DNA from: Utricularia gibba
Taxonomy: Eukaryota > Streptophyta > Magnoliopsida > Lamiales > Lentibulariaceae
Reading direction: 5' to 3'
NCBI GenBank assembly: GCA_002189035.1
Contig: NEEC01000011.1
Location: forward strand, 868,001 to 932,000
DNA: 64,000 bases
Position 1 is the stretch's first letter; every line of letters begins with the position of its first letter. The notes below the pieces were generated by a model. The model worked only from the letters and a program-made list of their open reading frames with translations. It had not been told where the DNA came from and searched no databases. Of the stretch, positions 30,010 to 41,830 are shown one piece after another. The position numbers and the translations under genes are program-made.

Positions 30010-33000
30010 GAAAGGACTAAACAAAATACGATATTTTAAAAAAGCATTATCTAAGTTTCTATTTTGAAAATTTAAGCAGAATTCACCAATTGAAAGTTTT
30101 GAATCATGAGTCACTTCTATATAGACATAGATGTCACAAACAAACATAAAGCACATAAAAACCGAAACTTAATCATTGTTCTGAGCATCTAGACATGCTG
30201 TGATTCCGATCAACCTAAACACTAACAGGATGTGGGTTCATATAACCATCAATACAAAATAAAATTCTTTGAAATGTATTGTCAAATAAAAATTTTCAAC
30301 TTTATTCTTATTAAATTATTACATTTATGTATAAAATTTAAATATTTAATTTATAAATAATATTTTATTCCTGTAGTTATATCATGATTTAGATTATAAT
30401 CAAACTCAAAATTCATCACACACAAACCAATCTTAATCTATTTTACTTTGTTTCCCTCAAATGGTGTTTTACCTATAAGGACATCTTTATCCATTTTCAA
30501 ATACGGTGTTTAAACATCAATAAAGTCATATTTCTGTATTTTCATTTCTTTATCATTCACTTTTGCTACTTCTGCGGGTACGTGCAACTGGTGAGGAGCT
30601 TTCTTTGCTAACGTTTCCTCTTTCTTTTCATTTTTTTCAGCTATTTTTTGGAGTATTTGGTTGTTGTTTAGATGACTTTTGCAATTGAATTTTCTTTCCC
30701 ATGCCTTTTAATTTTTTCAGATTGCAATCCTAATTTATGCAATTAATGATTCCAGCTTTAAATTTTCAGATTTAAACAATAATTTATGTTCTAGATTTTT
30801 CAAGACTCTTCAACGTAAATCTTTTTTATTTTATTTTTTTATTGTGCTACAAAATAACTTTTTCTGGACTTTATTTGTTTCATGATGTTCATATGCTAAT
30901 ATCATTTTAGTTTTTCACACTTTCGTACATCTATTATTCTATTTTCAGATTGAAACATTAAACCATTACACCTCGATTATCAATACTTATCACAATTTTT
31001 TATAGTAAATGGTTACCACAGGATTAACATTTCAAAGAGGGCTGAAGATAAACTTATTTTTATTTCAACTTAGTTAAATATTAGCAATGATTTAGAGAAT
31101 GTAAACACATAAAAAGGAAATTATTTTTGGAAAAAGATATTTTATGATTATCATGAAACAATATCACTAGTTCTTGATAGCATGAATACAAGAAGAAGGA
31201 AATGGAAAAACTTAAACTTATGTAAGTAAATTTGAAGGTTGTATGAATAAGAAAATGAAAAGAACAAAGAATATTATAACGAATATGATTTCAAGGAACA
31301 AGTTATGGAATTTTATAAACTTAAAGAATAGTGTCATGATCCAATGACCACCAGCTCATATATTCCAGGTCGTGACACCATGCCCCCAGCACGCTAAAGA
31401 GACATAAGTCTATTCTCAATTGTTATATTTAATGCACCATCTACATTTCCATTCTTTTTAGATGATATATTTAGGTGAAAGCTAACACATGATAAGATGA
31501 CAACATCATAGCACGAGAAGAGAAATGTTGTACTTTAACAAAAACAAGTAACATATGACTATTTATGGGTCATCTACATCTCACAATTTAGATGGACTTA
31601 CAAGTACCAAATATTAGCTATATACAGACCAAACTCTGAACTACCTTGCATTTTTATGGCAACCATACGGAACAAAACATACAAAAGTTGAGGAAGCTAC
31701 ACTAGATACACAGCAACACAGCAAACGCCCCTTGCAGCCATGGATTATGCTCTTCGACCACCCCTTGCAATCAAGCAAATAAGGCATCACAATCAAGATC
31801 CATTAAGTAAAGCAAACCACAACTTCTATAAGATTCAAGAATATGAACATGATCATAAAACATGAGCATTGAGGTGTCTTTAACTATGTGACCATTTTTG
31901 CACATAGTTACACCCTCTTCCACCCAATTAACCTCAGCTTGACAACCTTGGGAATTAGGAGAAAGAGGTTCTGTCAGTCTCTACCCAAGCAAACCAGCAG
32001 ACAGCGTGCCAAGCCTCACCACTGAATTCTCAGGGCACCAATCTCTATATTTATGTAACTTTCCATCATGTAAACTTTCCTTCCATTCATATGTGGCCAT
32101 TCCTTGATAGATTTTCTTCAGACATATCTGAAATAAAAATAACATGCATCCGCACTCCCCCAAAGTCTTCTAATTCACACAATTCGATAGCTCATAACCA
32201 CTCAGTAACATCAGAGTTTGGCAAGCTTCATACAAAACCATTTTAGATTGGTCTTACAGTCAGTCAAAATCATGAATCATAATTCATTTTGAAGCTAAGA
32301 GTAAGGGCTACCTTCAGGAAAAAGAATCACCTTAAAACCATCATTTGGGAGAAAGATATAAAGTTTTTATTAGGAACTCAAAAACTTGTTTTGGATGAAG
32401 TTTGAAAACGGAACAGTTTTTAGTAAAAACTTCTTAACTCCTCCAAAAGTCCAAATCAAGAAATTCTTTCTGATAGTTAACCTAAGGCATGGAACTGAAA
32501 CATTCATGTTAATTAGATTAGCATAAAATAAACACCCAACATAGAAATTGCAATGAATAGAACATAAGGCACATAGTCACTATTTTGCAGAATAATAAAT
32601 GCAGTCCGGTTCTCTTGCCAATCATCCCACTTACTTTCACCAAAGCAATTCCAACACCAAACTTTCTCTCAGCTACACCCCTGCCAAATTTCACGATTTT
32701 AGAAGCACTCTATGAACCATACCTGATTAAATTTCAAAATTGCACATCTGCTTACTTTCCGGTGGCCTTGTTGCCCAACATTTCTTGTTTCCTCTCCTTA
32801 CATTTGCATAGCTAAACTTCATCTATTTGCTTTCTCTAATCATCCATTTCTTATGTTTATCCACACCACCCTTGCTGTACCATGTGCAATTCTATGCTTG
32901 ACACTTACCTTCTTCCAATTGGACCAAACCATCATGTATGTGCAAAATGACTACTGTATTTTTTTTTCATTTTTCTCCTTTCCTTTGCTCATTCTTAGTG

Positions 33001-33021
33001 CATCAATATAGGCTTAACTTA
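30010..33021. other. petL-psbE interval with probable inserted non-plastid sequence
   Basis: No gene is recognised with confidence. The interval is about 2.9 kb, longer than the usual plastid spacer. Less AT-rich sequence at about 31330-32900 is the likely insertion. A 60-codon minus-strand frame (31981-32163) preceded by an acceptor-like TTATTTCAG could be a captured exon, but its protein is not recognised. Confidence 0.4.
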
Positions 33022-33370
33022 TGGGCCCCGTTTGGTTAAGGGGTTGGTGATACAAATTATTTAGGTATTTTTAAACTCATATTCATGGGTTTTATATGAA
33101 AACCTATTTGGTTCGTGTGTTAAAATTATTTGGCTTTATCATTACATGCGTTTGGTATACTAGTTTAGGATAAAGGTATTTATAATTAATATGGGTATAC
33201 TTAAACCTACCCCCTAGGTGGGTTTATATAAACTCATATCTATGGGTTATTGATGGGTTTATATAAACCTGTTGGGTAAATTTAAACCCAACAATAACCT
33301 ATATACCAAACCTTATAAAATATTAAACCTGTCTATAAACCTATTTAAGCCCACAAACCAAACGATGCCA
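33022..33370. mobile_element. Tourist/PIF-type MITE inserted in plastid-derived psbE
   Basis: The left end TGGGCCCCGTTTGGTT and right end AACCAAACGATGCCA form terminal inverted repeats. The body holds many GGGTTTATA/TATAAACC words in both orientations. psbE-like sequence ends at the left border (TAGGCTTAACTTA) and resumes at the right border (TGATGTTTTTTG). The target triplet is not perfectly kept. Confidence 0.82.
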
Positions 33371-33468
33371 TGATGTTTTTTGTAGCACTCGACCCAATGA
33401 GTATTTCACAGAAAACCAACAAAGAATTCCATTAATAATTGATCATTTTGTTTCTTCGAAATCCTTTT
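33371..33468 (+). pseudogene. psbE: Plastid psbE pseudogene, C-terminal part, in NUPT-1
   Basis: The frame reads TRPNEYFTENQQRIPLI and later SSKSF with a TGA. This corresponds to the C-terminal domain of the cytochrome b559 alpha chain, with one indel. The N-terminal half lies left of the MITE and is barely recognisable. Confidence 0.85.
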
Positions 33469-33469
33469 G

Positions 33470-33560
33470 AGTAGATCGAACCTCTCCAATTTTTTTGATT
33501 CCACCTTTTTTTTTTGGGGGGGGGGGGGGGGTCAATGTTAGCAGTGTAGATTATCCAATG
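33470..33560 (+). pseudogene. psbF: Plastid psbF pseudogene in NUPT-1
   Basis: TAGATCGAACCTCTCCAATT matches the psbF start region. About 50 bases are then missing, and the T/G homopolymer plus TCAATGTTAGCAGTGTAGAT covers the GSISAMQF region. The gene encodes the cytochrome b559 beta chain in plastids; here it is deleted internally. Confidence 0.75.
33506..33531 (+). repeat. T10-G16 homopolymer tract
   Basis: Ten T followed by sixteen G. It occupies the position of the shorter T-run/GGG in plastid psbF, so it is an expanded homopolymer inside the insertion rather than an unrelated element. Assembly or read error is also possible. Confidence 0.85.
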
Positions 33561-33587
33561 AGAAACCTAATCCCTAATTATAGAATT

Positions 33588-33701
33588 ATGATACAATCAA
33601 ACCCAAATGAACAAAACATTGAATTGAATAATACTAGTTTTTACTATGGGGTATTACCCATTTTTGTACTCGTTTTATTCTCCAATTATTTATTCAATTA
33701 G
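33588..33701 (+). pseudogene. psbL: Plastid psbL copy, still open (37 codons), in NUPT-1
   Basis: From ATG the frame reads [20 protein letters not shown] and ends SNYLFN before TAG, nearly the full 38-residue photosystem II L protein with one residue lost. It is intact only because it is short. There is no plastid context for expression in the nucleus and no transit peptide. It uses ATG, whereas psbL in some plastids starts ACG and is edited. Confidence 0.9.
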
Positions 33702-33710
33702 GAAGATTAG

Positions 33711-33775
33711 ATGACAAAACTACTAAGCCTATCTCTTTGGTCATTCTGAAGGATCTAATCTCATAATTATCTATG
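33711..33775 (+). pseudogene. psbJ: Plastid psbJ start in NUPT-1
   Basis: ATGACAAAACTACTAAGCCT and CTCTTTGG follow psbL at the expected distance and match the start of psbJ (ATGGCCGATACTACTGG, CTCTTTGG). Similarity fades after about 33775. Confidence 0.6.
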
Positions 33776-34597
33776 GCCGTTTATTTTGTGACAATGTGAG
33801 TTTATTTTGTTGCTATTTTATAAAAGAAATATTATTTTACTTTTGAGAATTCCATTGATTGATTCCGAATACGTCCTGGTCTTTTCTATTTATGAATACT
33901 TTACGTGCTATAACAAATAAAGAATTACAGAATTAAATATACATTATATTTCTTTTTTGAAAAAGTGAAAAGTAGAAATTGAAATTTTTTAAAGAACTAG
34001 AAACAGAAATGGTATGTTCTAGAAAAATTGTAGAAATAGATATTTTCGGGAATTGATTGTAAAAATAGAAATCAGAATTAAAAGTAATTGTTTTCATATG
34101 AAATTCATATTACGTACTAGCCACATCGATTGCTTTTTTTTTTCTTCAATCCAAATCATCATTTTTCATTCCACTTATCAAAAATTTATTTGGAATCTAA
34201 CTTTCCAATTTCCTCTACATTGCTGGTCAGAAACTTGCATTTAAAATTATTTTTATGTGCTTCATGTTATTTTTAAATTATATTTAAATTTGATATATAG
34301 TTAATATAAAAGGTACATAATTGGAAAAGTAAAATTATACATAAACATACTACTAAAATTAAAAACATAAATACTAGAATAAAAAATTAATTAAAAGTCA
34401 TTAAAAAATATCAGCCAAATTTAATTCAAATGTGCTCGATCAAATTAGATTTGAGTTGTCAATGTAATCCTATTTCCCTAGATCTCACGGCTCTTGCCAA
34501 ATATGCCTTAAATGCTTGAATATTTTGTCCTAAAACATTAGGTAGATCATGCATAGTATTCACTCAATTGTAGTCTCTAAGATCAGATTCAGTATCG
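33776..34597. other. AT-rich spacer
   Basis: No gene is recognised. Purine-rich GAAATAGAAAC-type words at about 33960-34080 might be terminal sequence of the Harbinger element that follows, but a mirrored right end was not confirmed. Confidence 0.35.
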
Positions 34598-35636
34598 TGT
34601 TATTCATCTTCAACAATCATATTGTGTAATATTATACATATATACATTATATCTATTAATGTTTGATGATCCCAAACACGAGCAGGTGAATATATAATAC
34701 TAAATCTTTCTTGGAGTAATCTGAAAGCTTTATCTACATCCTTCTTTGCACTTTCTTGATGTTGAGCAAAGAGTCGTGTTTTTGGATTTTGTAGAATTGT
34801 GATGGTTTTTGTAAAAACAAGCAATTCAGGATAGTGTGCAATATCGTAAATCATCAAATAATGGAGAATGAGACAGCACATTAAGATCATTGTTTGAAAT
34901 TAGAGTTTCAAAGAAGGAATATCATATCTATGTATCTTTTGATACAATTGCTTTAAATATCATGGTACACTCATGACCACGAGTGTATTGACCTTTCCAA
35001 GCTATTTGACATTTTTTTGACTCCTAATTCACACAATCTCTATACTTCCAAATATATCAGGGAAGCCTTGTTCTTCTCCCCAAGCCAATAATCGTCGCAC
35101 ATCATTTGGCTTTGGTTGTCTCCTATACTCATCTTCAAAAAAAATATGTATGCTTTGAACAAAAAATCTTAAGTATTTTAGTATAGTGGACTCACCAATT
35201 TGATAATATTTATCGCATGAATTTCGCCATATCCATAAACCAATATCCTCATAGCCATAGTGCACTTCTATATCGTAAATAGTGAAGCATGGCCAGTTGC
35301 ATTTGGTCTTTCTTGAAGATATGAACGTACTTCTCTTACACTTTTCATAATTCTCTGAAACAAAGAATGAGGTATTCTGAAACTTCGACAAAACATTTGA
35401 TCAGTATAGGTAGAATTTATTAAAAAATAATCAGCCACTAAACAAGTATTTCCTACTTCATGGTCTCGATTTATTTGAATCTCCCCACACTCATCATCAA
35501 GCATGTAATCGATAACAGCATTACAAGCATTAACAAAAATATCATTTCCCAAGAATGGATACACCGGGATATCTATAGCATTCCAATGAACTGATGAAGA
35601 TGGAATATTATTCTCTGAATTATCATTAGAATCCAT
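34598..35636 (-). pseudogene. Second PIF/Harbinger transposase (HARBI1-like, Plant_tran type)
   Basis: From MDSNDN at 35636 the minus strand carries SFRIPHSLFQRIMKSV, then after a frameshift near 35280 GESTILKYLRFFVQSIHIFF and PDIFGSIE. The catalytic centre is broken by stops: WKGQYTRGH and NNDLNVLSHSPLF can be read around 34990-34880. ESAKKDVDKAFRLLQERFSI and DIMYICIILHNMIVEDE close the protein at about 34600. This is the Plant_tran branch of nuclease-like HARBI1 proteins, different from the family at 15.6 kb. Every domain is present, so it decayed in place. Confidence 0.9.
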
Positions 35637-35999
35637 GATTTTTAGAATTTTGATTGCATGATGTAGATATTGTATAAAATGTTCATTTATATACAAGACA
35701 TTGAGCTATTGCAATTACTCTATTTTTCATAATCTAAAAGTATAATTCAAAAATTGTTAATCTTTACTCCACTATCTTATGCTAGTCATAGCCTTATTAT
35801 TATGACATAATTTATTCTTGTGTTTGAAAAGAATAATTCAAAGATGTTTTATTCTTTGTTCTAATACTTCTATAACTATTACTTTATGTGTATTTCACTT
35901 AATTATATTAATAAGTATTTAAAATGATAGCATAACTACATGCCAACAAATACAAGTGCTACGAAAGAATATATTTCAAACACACAAAATACAATTCCA

Positions 36000-36760
36000 A
36001 TTCTTTAAATATCTTGATCATTACCTATATAAAAAACAGGGAATCTTGAGCTTTCTGGTGTTGTATTTGAAGTCGAAGAGGTTGTGAAGATGAAACTGAA
36101 AAAGCCGCCAAAGGTTAAATACAAGTCTCGGTATATATCATTTTTTGAAACTCATTCATCCAATACATATCTATATCTAATAATTTTCTCAATTCATGCA
36201 CAGAATTCACAACATGTTAGAATATCTTGTTATGGACTTCCATTTTCTTTGTATAGTAGTTGAGCATCTCGGCAATGCTATTCATAACCATATTCTTTTC
36301 ATGTGAAAATATATTAGATGTACCTTGTTATTGTCTTCTTTTCACTGCTTTTTACCCAATAGGTCTTTCATCAATACAATAGGTCTTCCATTGGATCCAA
36401 AGAGACATGAACCAAAGGAGAATCTTGTTGCCTCTTCTTTTTATTCTTTTTCCATGTGGTATTATCTATTTACTACAAAGATAAGAAGGTATGAAAGATC
36501 ACAAATAATAGTATTAAAGAACAATACACAAAAATTTTACCCGTCCTCCATTTTGGTTGATCACGTAATACTTTCCAAGCAATCTAATAGGAGAATGGTT
36601 TATGTAACTCTTCCTTATACAATTTTAGCAACATCTCTATTAAGTTATAATTGTTATGCCCGCTTGGATCAACACGTAAAACTCGATCATATCTTCTTGA
36701 AAAAGCTTGCATGTATGTATTGAACATCTTCTATTTCTTTCTTATGGATTATGAATCATG
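36000..36760 (-). pseudogene. Myb/NAM-associated ORF1 of the second Harbinger element
   Basis: Minus-strand readings in several frames give YDRVLRVDPSGHNNYNLIE, LYKEELHKPFSY followed by a stop, then WKVLRDQPKWRTG and, after an apparent intron, a Lys-rich segment and DPMEDLLY. This is the C-terminal pattern of the Myb/SANT-like partner proteins of PIF elements. It lies upstream of the transposase on the same strand. The N-terminal Myb domain itself was not recognised. Confidence 0.65.
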
Positions 36761-39739
36761 AATCTTCGCATCTCGTTCATTAGTTGTCACAGCTTACAAT
36801 AGAATGTAGTGATGCCCTCCAAAACGGATCTGGCTTTTGACAATTTCCTTTTATTAAATCCCCTAAAGTATTCAATCTTGTTGAAACTAGTAGGTTAACT
36901 TCTACATCCATCTATTTTTGGCTAGAAATCATATAGATATGAAAAGAAGCTGCAAAAAAATTAAACAAAATATAAAATTTCAGGATTGAAAAAAAAACAT
37001 TACTTTGTTCTCTCCTTACCAAATAATTATAACTATATAGTTCAATAAAAGAACAATAGAAAATTACAAATACAATTGCACAACTATAAACATGCATGTC
37101 CCATAATCATTATATTTATACAAATTTCTTTGGTATCTAAGTACCACACAATTTAAAAATGGGTATATGAAGGATAAGTATAGATATGATTATTATAAAT
37201 TCAACAAACACTAAAGAATGATCTAAACTACCTTAGTTTTTATCCATCTTCGATTTTTTATCCACAAATGAAGCTAAATAATCATTAAATGAAGAATGAT
37301 GGAGTCATAATAAAGTAAAGAAGAAGCTGTAAAGATAATAAATGAAACCAATGAACCAAAAAACAAGTGGATCTTATTAACAATTTCATCTTTATCCACA
37401 ACATTAAATGATTGCAAAAAATCATAAATGCAGAAAACTTAAATGTCCCATCAACAAAAATCAGTTGTGTATACCGATACACCAATTTATGATTGAATAA
37501 AAAACCATAAATGCGAAAAACTTAAATAACCCATCAACAAAAATCACCATAAGTTGTAGATAGCAAGACAGTAATTTACCTGTATCACTCAAAAGCAAGA
37601 AAATCTACAATAAGAAATTGATTTTTTGGCTTTAAGTAATTTTTTCGTTGAGAGGGAAGGAGCACGCGAGATTTTGACGCCCTTTTTACTCATGTTTTTG
37701 GTGCAACTTTCAGCGGAAACTCTGTCCAAATTTGTTTTCCGCATTGATGGGCAAAAAGAAATGATGAAGAAGAATTTCTTACGTGGCAGCCATGATGCCA
37801 TTATTTCTATTTTTACTTCATTTTTAACTATATTTAAAAAATTATTTTTGTTACAAACATAAACAGAAATAAAAAGTATTTTTGTGGAATATTACTTTTG
37901 ATAAAAACATAAGTAAAAGCAGCATGTAAAAATTTTCCAAAACACAATATTAGTAATTTCTACAGCCTTTCGTTTGAAAAGGACTATGGACTAGTAAAGT
38001 ATTTGTCCCCACATTTATAATTCAATATATTAATATTCTGTTACGTAATTATGGTAACATCTATCCTACTTTTTATATATTACAATTGGATAATAGTTAG
38101 GAATGTATATCACTTTAATTTTGCTAAACACAACCAAAAAGGAGATGAGAAAGTAAGAAAGTGTAACATAAAAAATATTAAAATTGTTTAAAGTCAAAAA
38201 AACCTTTTGCAAATTGATTTTCTTAATCATACATTATTGAGACCACAAATTTTCATCTAGTTACTAACCGGATGCACACAAGTCTTCGAGTAGAGTCTTA
38301 TCAAATTGCTTTTTACGAATAATAAATTTTTGAGCTTCTCAAATTGGTACCAAAAGTTTTGAGAACCCATTATAAGATTTATTCATATATGTTCTGATCC
38401 ATAAATCATATTTCATACGATTGCGTTTTATTGGAATTGATAGACTAACATAAATGATAATTATTTTTACTTTTTTTTTTTGATTCAATTCCTAGTTGAA
38501 CTCTGATCAAATATTACTAATTTAATATTAAGTAAAACTAGTTTGATGTGAGACTACAGGAATAATTCATTAAATTGCTTGGATATTAAAAAAAAAGTAT
38601 TCCCTTTATATAATTCCAATATTTATATGGATATATCCACTAATTTGAAATCTATACTCACCATGCCCTGATTGAAACTAATTAGAATGCATTTACAAAT
38701 GGGTCATTTTTTGTGTGTCTAAAATCTTTCTTTTATATTCTATGAAAATCAAGGGAATCATATTTATTGAAAAGAAAATAAATATTTGTGTTAGGCTACT
38801 GGTCTAAGTTTCAAAAACATGGCAGAGATTGTAGCTTTCCTACTCTGAATAGTTGTGTTTTTTTGAACATAAAGAAATAAAATAACTATCGCCATTGACA
38901 GAAGTACTAGGTTGATGAAACATGCAAAAATAGAGGGAAGGTTGAATGTTGTCATAAAATCGGTAACTCAATTTGTTATTTTGTACTATTATTTTATAAT
39001 TATACTAATTAAAATTAATATTTTTGCATATTCAGTATTCGAATATCTATAATTTATTTTGAAATAAGTATGTAGTACAAGCAGGGAAAGTGTTGAACCT
39101 GAAAAATAGCTATATCAATCTCTCTGCATGAAAGATAATAAAATTGAGATTTTTTTTTCGATTTCTTTATAATTTGTTCTTATTCTCTAATTTAATAAAG
39201 AAATAGTTGGGTGACACAAAATTTTTTCTTTAGTTTATTCTTAGATTTTTGGTAAGCTAGCTAATTCTTAGTTTGTTAGAATTATCTTAATACTATTTAT
39301 TTTATTTTATTGGATTTCAAAGGAAAAAAAGGTCGTGAAATAAAAATAACTCACTCAAAAAATATTATATCCCTGAAAATTATGGAATAGATATTTCGAT
39401 GCTTGTAAACCTTCAGGTACTGTATTTATTTAATGTTTGTTCAATTATTCTTTTACCCTTAAATGCAATGTAGGATTTGGGTTTGGTAATAATGATATGT
39501 TCTTGAACAATTATCCTACCCGTGTTTGGCCGATTGGAAGAGAAACAAAGAAAGGAGTGTGTAAACTGTAAAATTTGCGGAGCAAGCACAAAAGCTAGGG
39601 CTGACATACATAAATGTGTGTGAAAAGTTGCATGGTACAACTAGCAATGATCAATGTACAAGCTTGCTTATTATTTTCAAATATAATTCTAATAACATTC
39701 ATCTTTTCCAATGATTGCTCTTAAAAGGTAGAATGCTAA
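36761..39739. other. AT-rich region without recognised genes
   Basis: Only short unrecognised open frames and A/T runs are seen over about 3 kb, including minus-strand frames at 37589-37801 and 39413-39640 with no family resemblance. No LTR or TIR pair was identified. Confidence 0.45.
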
Positions 39740-40008
39740 TGAATTTTGTAAATACATTTGAAAATTGCTTGTTGGAGGTCTCTAGGATGTAAGAGATCCA
39801 AGTAAGCTTATTGATAGTTGTAACTAAACTACAACATTCTGCATTTGCAGAGGATTTTGAAATTATACCTTGTTTTTTGTTTTCTTGTAGAATAAACAGC
39901 CTCCAAATATAACAAAAAGACTGATAAATTTCAGTTGCATCAAAATGAGTAAAACCCTAATACAATAGTCGATCAATACGAGCCATATATTCCTTTTGAG
40001 AGGAAATA
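39740..40008 (-). pseudogene. Ty1/copia pol, RNase H part (distal half of a split gene)
   Basis: The minus strand reads IISKSSAEAECCSLVTTINK and LTWISYIL, the diagnostic end of the copia RNase H region, and SSQKEYMARI just inside 40008, the segment following the RT core. The matching RT half lies at 49437-50085 on the same strand, so the gene has been split by the nested insertions between. Confidence 0.88.
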
Positions 40009-40284
40009 TGATAAGTGATTTTGTATCATTTATATTTATGCTTTTTAGGACTCATTTAAATGAGTTTTGCATTCTTTTTATTTCACTTTCCTTATGTTTT
40101 TAAAAGAATTTTATACCTTTCATATCACTTTGATCTTTTTGGAGGGAAATTGTGTTTTGTGATTTTTCAGGACGAATTTGGAATAATTTGGAGGATTTTC
40201 GAGCTATTTTGATGGAGGCAAAGATTCGGTTTATCTGGATGAAGACTCGGTCAAAGATTCTCGGATAAGATAAGATTCGCATAT
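40009..40284 (+). mobile_element. Left part of an LTR split by Athila-2
   Basis: It begins TGATAAGTGATTTTG and is cut at 40284, where the Athila-2 LTR starts. Its right part is taken to be about 48540-49436. The five bases before it (AAATA, 40004-40008) and after the right part (AAATG, 49437-49441) differ at one position, consistent with a worn target duplication in the copia gene. Confidence 0.65.
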
Positions 40285-41647
40285 TGATGACACACATTTT
40301 TCCTAAATTTCAAAATACAAAATGGTTATATTTTATTATGGTTTAGGTTAGATAAATGTGATTTTTCATGCTTTAGTGGTGTTTATGTTAATCCTATGTG
40401 ATTATGTTGAAAAGTGGACTAAATCCTTTGATTTAGTCCACAACTCGTGTTACTGATGTCTCAGTAAGTTCAGCAGGGAGATGAGCCGAAAATCAGACTT
40501 GCAAGCGTGTAAAACAAGCGAAAAAGGGCGCAAAATCCGGAGAAGGACAAAGAGCATTGTTCTGCTGCCACCGCAATCTGCAAGTTCAGGCCAGGAGCAG
40601 TACTGGCGGTCAGGAACAGTACTGGCAGACAGAAATAGTGCAATGGAGTGAAGCAAAAGAAAAGGAAATTAATTCGAAAAAGAAAGAGCAAAGCGAAAAG
40701 TTGAAGCGAACAGCAAGGGGGACGGAAGGGGGTCTTCTTCACCGATGAGAAAAACACCAACCAGAAGGGGGAAGGAGGGCCTTCACCATCAAGAACAGCA
40801 CCGGAGCCCATTCCAGCGCTACTGTTCCGGCCTTCACCATCAAAAACATTCCTTATTTACTTTCTGTTTTCTGAACATTTCAAGTTTCTGCGTTTGACTT
40901 GTTTACAATGTTTCTGCCGCTTTGGCCAACTTATATGAATGAAATCGTGTTTTATTTCCAAAGCATGAATGACTAGAGTCTTAGGGATGCCTTAAGGTGA
41001 AGTGGGTGGTGTGTGCTTAGGATTGATGATGAAATTTATGTGTATTCCTTAACTCTTGTTTCTAACAAACCATGAGTAGACCTAAGGAGGGAAACAAGTA
41101 GTTTCACAACTTAGAAGCTTGATTTAGAGGTAGATCAACAAAGCAAGACGAGAGCAGTCGGTGTTAGTTCAGGGTAGAACTAGTAGAACCGGATAGACCT
41201 AATTCTATATACCTTGCATGCGGGTAGACCTAATTGCAATGTTGGTTATGATATTGGGGACTAGCTTAAGCCAAAAATATAATGAATCACCTGGGTAGAC
41301 CTAGGTTATTTGAAGTTGTGAGTGTAGGAAGATAGTAAATTAAGTTAGGAACCTTAGCATGACACCACCTACAAATCCTTAAGGCGTCCTTGTATTATTC
41401 GAAGTTAGAACCAATACCTGTCTCTTTAGCTTTGAAACCCGATATTGCTTACCTACCTTGTTTACTGAACTTGTTTGCTACTGTTAGTCCGAGCATAGAC
41501 CAATACTTCCTGTTGTCCAGAATTATGCATTTAATAAAACACTTAGCAAGCACAAGCTCTTCGTGAGCGACCCCGATATTATAAATTTATTTGATATGGA
41601 TTTTCTATTTTTATTTACAACGATATTAGGAAAATTCCCGTTTATCA
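40285..41647 (+). mobile_element. Athila-2 5' LTR
   Basis: It starts TGATGACACAC and ends CCCGTTTATCA, 1363 bases, directly followed by a primer binding site. It contains the hairpin GTGGACTAAATC/GATTTAGTCCAC (40414-40441) and shares several blocks with copy D at 20490, including CTTAGGGATGCCTTAAGGTG near 40980. Confidence 0.88.
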
Positions 41648-41650
41648 AAT

Positions 41651-41668
41651 TGGCGTCGTTGCCGAGGA
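41651..41668 (+). promoter_or_regulatory. Primer binding site, tRNA-Asp type
   Basis: TGGCGTCGTTGCCGAGGA lies three bases after the LTR. It differs by two substitutions from TGGCGCCGTTGCCGGGGA, the tRNA-Asp-complementary site used by Athila elements. One of the changes destroys a CpG. Confidence 0.85.
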
Positions 41669-41830
41669 GCGGTGTTTAATTGTTTTGTGATTCGGTTGAT
41701 GCATTTGCTTTCTTCTGGTGCAGGTAATCTTGTTTTCCACCCAGAAATCGAGAGAACTATCAGCAAGAACCACACAAGAGTGAGAGAAGCAGCAAGGTTG
41801 AGCAGACTCCCTACTGTTACTCAAACTGAT

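Larger units (their letters stand above)
28490..33775. other. NUPT-1: nuclear copy of a plastid segment (rpl33 to psbJ)
   Basis: Decayed copies of rpl33, psaJ, trnP-UGG, petG, petL, psbE, psbF, psbL and the start of psbJ appear in plastid order and relative orientation. rpl33, psaJ, petG and petL are on the minus strand; trnP and the psbE operon are on the plus strand. trnW-CCA, expected between trnP and petG, was not found. The petL-psbE gap is about 3 kb, longer than the roughly 1-1.3 kb usual in plastids, so foreign sequence (about 31.3-32.9 kb) has probably entered. Frameshifts, stops and AT drift throughout indicate an old transfer. Confidence 0.88.
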
